A stretch of DNA of 5,510 bases from NCBI GenBank assembly GCA_021829055.1, contig JAJZCS010000153.1, positions 1-5,510 of the forward strand, read 5' to 3'. This document shows positions 4,454-5,510 of this stretch, piece after piece. Position numbers and translations under genes: made by a program. Source of the DNA: Pseudomonadota bacterium (lineage in GTDB: Bacteria > Pseudomonadota > Alphaproteobacteria > Acetobacterales > Acetobacteraceae). Within the stretch, counting starts at the first letter, position 1. The number at the start of each line of letters is the position of its first letter. Under the pieces are notes generated by a model. The model was not told the DNA's origin. It searched no databases and saw only the letters and a list, made by a program, of their open reading frames with translations.

Positions 4454-5510
4454 ATGAGCGAAGGTGCCGCTGATTCCGAAGCTCCGCTCCGGCGCTCCTT
4501 AGCGCGGCATCGGACGTTCGCCACCGGGCTTCTGCTCGTTATGGCAGCGCTGACCATCGTAGCTTACGCCATGCCGCCCAGTTTACCTACGTTGGCGTTG
4601 CGCGACGGGTCTAAGGCTGGGCTTATCGGCGGACTAGCCGATTGGTTTGCAGTCACAGCCTTGTTCAGGCATCCGCTCGGCTTACCAATTCCGCACACCG
4701 CCATATTGCCTGCGCAAAAGGAGCGCCTCGGTACAGCACTCGGCCGTTTCGTCGCTAATCATGTCTTCACCGAAGACGATATCGCTCGATTCCTCGCTGG
4801 GCTCGACCTGCCCGAAATCGTCGGGCGATTTTTAGCCGACCCGGCAACTTCAAGACCCGCAGCCGAAGCGCTCGCTGCGTCAATGCCCGGATTACTGCGA
4901 GCCTTGGAGGATGGACGCGCAAGCCGCGTCATCGTTAGGTTGTTACCGCGAATTGCCAGTGGCCCTGCGGCAAGCCAAGTAGTCGCGCGCGCGCTGCAAT
5001 CAGTTGTGGAGTCTGGACACCATCAGGAGGTCTTTTCATTCATCCTCGCACAGGTGCGTTCGGCTCTCAGCAGCCATCAACTCGAATTGAAGCAGGCCAT
5101 TCGCGAACGGGTGCGCGAGCAAGGAGGGGTGCTGGTCGGATGGGCGGTCGGAGCGAATATTGCCAGCCGTGTGATTACTGCGATCAACGTCGAACTCGAT
5201 CGCATTGGGCCAGACAGTTCGGAACTACGAGAAGCTTTCGACGAATGGGTTCGGCGCGAGGTCTTGTCCCTGACAGAGAACGAAGCCCGGGGCGCCGAAC
5301 TTGGAGCCGCTCTGAAACGCATAATCGTGCACCCGAGCGTCCGCATCTGGAGCACTGAAATTTTGGCCCGACTGCGCGATTCCATCATAATGGACACGAA
5401 ACGTCATAACGGTCATAGCGTCACACTTTTGCAGAACGCCCTAGCCAACCTCGGCACGATGCTAGCCGAAGACCCCGCCTCACGGCGCCGAATTTCAGTT
5501 GCCGCTGGCA
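4454..5510 (+). CDS. DUF445 (YjiN-like) membrane protein, 3' end beyond the window
   Basis: The frame runs open from the ATG at 4454 to the window edge, 352 complete codons, and is partial on the right. DUF445 proteins are inner-membrane-anchored proteins of unknown function, related to E. coli YjiN and usually about 400 residues or more. Residues 22-39 form an N-terminal membrane helix (FATGLLLVMAALTIVAYA). The family hallmark follows at 56-86: GGLADWFAVTALFRHPLGLP, then IPHTAILP. Residues 89-104 (KERLGTALGRFVANHV) and the long amphipathic, Leu/Ala/Arg-rich body (about 108-352) also fit the family. The body includes a second hydrophobic stretch near GVLVGWAVGANIA. The ATG lacks a good ribosome site. 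An in-frame GTG at 4436 with GAGAG just upstream would add six residues, and a TGA at 4367-4369 bounds any longer form. It is transcribed divergently from the small membrane-protein gene. The family call is secure; the role is unknown. Confidence 0.9.
   Translation, partial: MSEGAADSEAPLRRSLARHRTFATGLLLVMAALTIVAYAMPPSLPTLALRDGSKAGLIGGLADWFAVTALFRHPLGLPIPHTAILPAQKERLGTALGRFVANHVFTEDDIARFLAGLDLPEIVGRFLADPATSRPAAEALAASMPGLLRALEDGRASRVIVRLLPRIASGPAASQVVARALQSVVESGHHQEVFSFILAQVRSALSSHQLELKQAIRERVREQGGVLVGWAVGANIASRVITAINVELDRIGPDSSELREAFDEWVRREVLSLTENEARGAELGAALKRIIVHPSVRIWSTEILARLRDSIIMDTKRHNGHSVTLLQNALANLGTMLAEDPASRRRISVAAG

Noticed and set aside
4000..4557. 185-codon minus-strand ORF spanning the hydrolase start, the small membrane-protein gene and the DUF445 start
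   Set aside because: It overlaps three better-supported genes, is rich in Arg, Ser and Cys, and lacks a ribosome site. The membrane-helix frame on the same strand is the more protein-like reading.
5077..5416. Minus-strand and alternate-frame ORFs inside the DUF445 gene
   Set aside because: They are shadows of the DUF445 coding frame with skewed Arg/Ser composition.
1..5510. CRISPR array, tRNA or rRNA gene, insertion sequence or phage genes
   Set aside because: I saw no regularly spaced repeats, cloverleaf-like segments, transposase motifs or terminal inverted repeats on either strand.

Overview
This 5.5-kb window is bacterial, with short intergenic gaps, moderately high GC and signal-peptide and ABC-transporter genes of proteobacterial type. 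The Ppx/GppA fragment at the left edge and the DUF445 protein at the right edge read most like alphaproteobacterial proteins, possibly Acetobacteraceae. That placement is from memory of these families and is an inference only.

Layout, left to right. (1) Positions 8-196 (+) hold the first ~50 residues of a Ppx/GppA-family polyphosphatase. Family resemblance stops abruptly near position 155 and the frame closes at 196, so the gene is broken. (2) Positions 185-370 (-) hold a weak, unrecognised 61-codon ORF directly behind the transporter operon. (3) Positions 381-3071 (-) hold a complete three-gene importer operon of the taurine/sulfonate/nitrate (TauABC/SsuABC/NrtABC) superfamily. It is transcribed as permease, then periplasmic binding protein, then ATPase. 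(4) Positions 3072-3241 are a 170-bp gap that probably carries the operon's control region, including a perfect 15-bp palindrome. (5) Positions 3242-4075 (-) encode a LACTB2-like metallo-beta-lactamase-fold hydrolase. (6) Positions 4158-4325 (-) encode a 55-residue single-pass membrane protein, read by eye, with its own Shine-Dalgarno sequence. (7) Positions 4326-4453 are a divergent intergenic region. (8) Positions 4454 to the right edge (+) hold the N-terminal 352 residues of a DUF445 (YjiN-like) membrane protein that runs off the window.

The binding protein should capture a small, probably anionic or sulfonate-like ligand in the periplasm. The permease and ATPase would then move it into the cytoplasm. 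No TauD or SsuD oxygenase is present, so the substrate is open. The hydrolase and small membrane protein lie upstream on the same strand and may form a separate transcription unit. I see no CRISPR array, tRNA, rRNA, transposase or prophage gene. I did not find a clearly new multi-gene system. The items most worth a second look are the small membrane protein, the palindrome upstream of the transporter operon, and the broken ppx junction.
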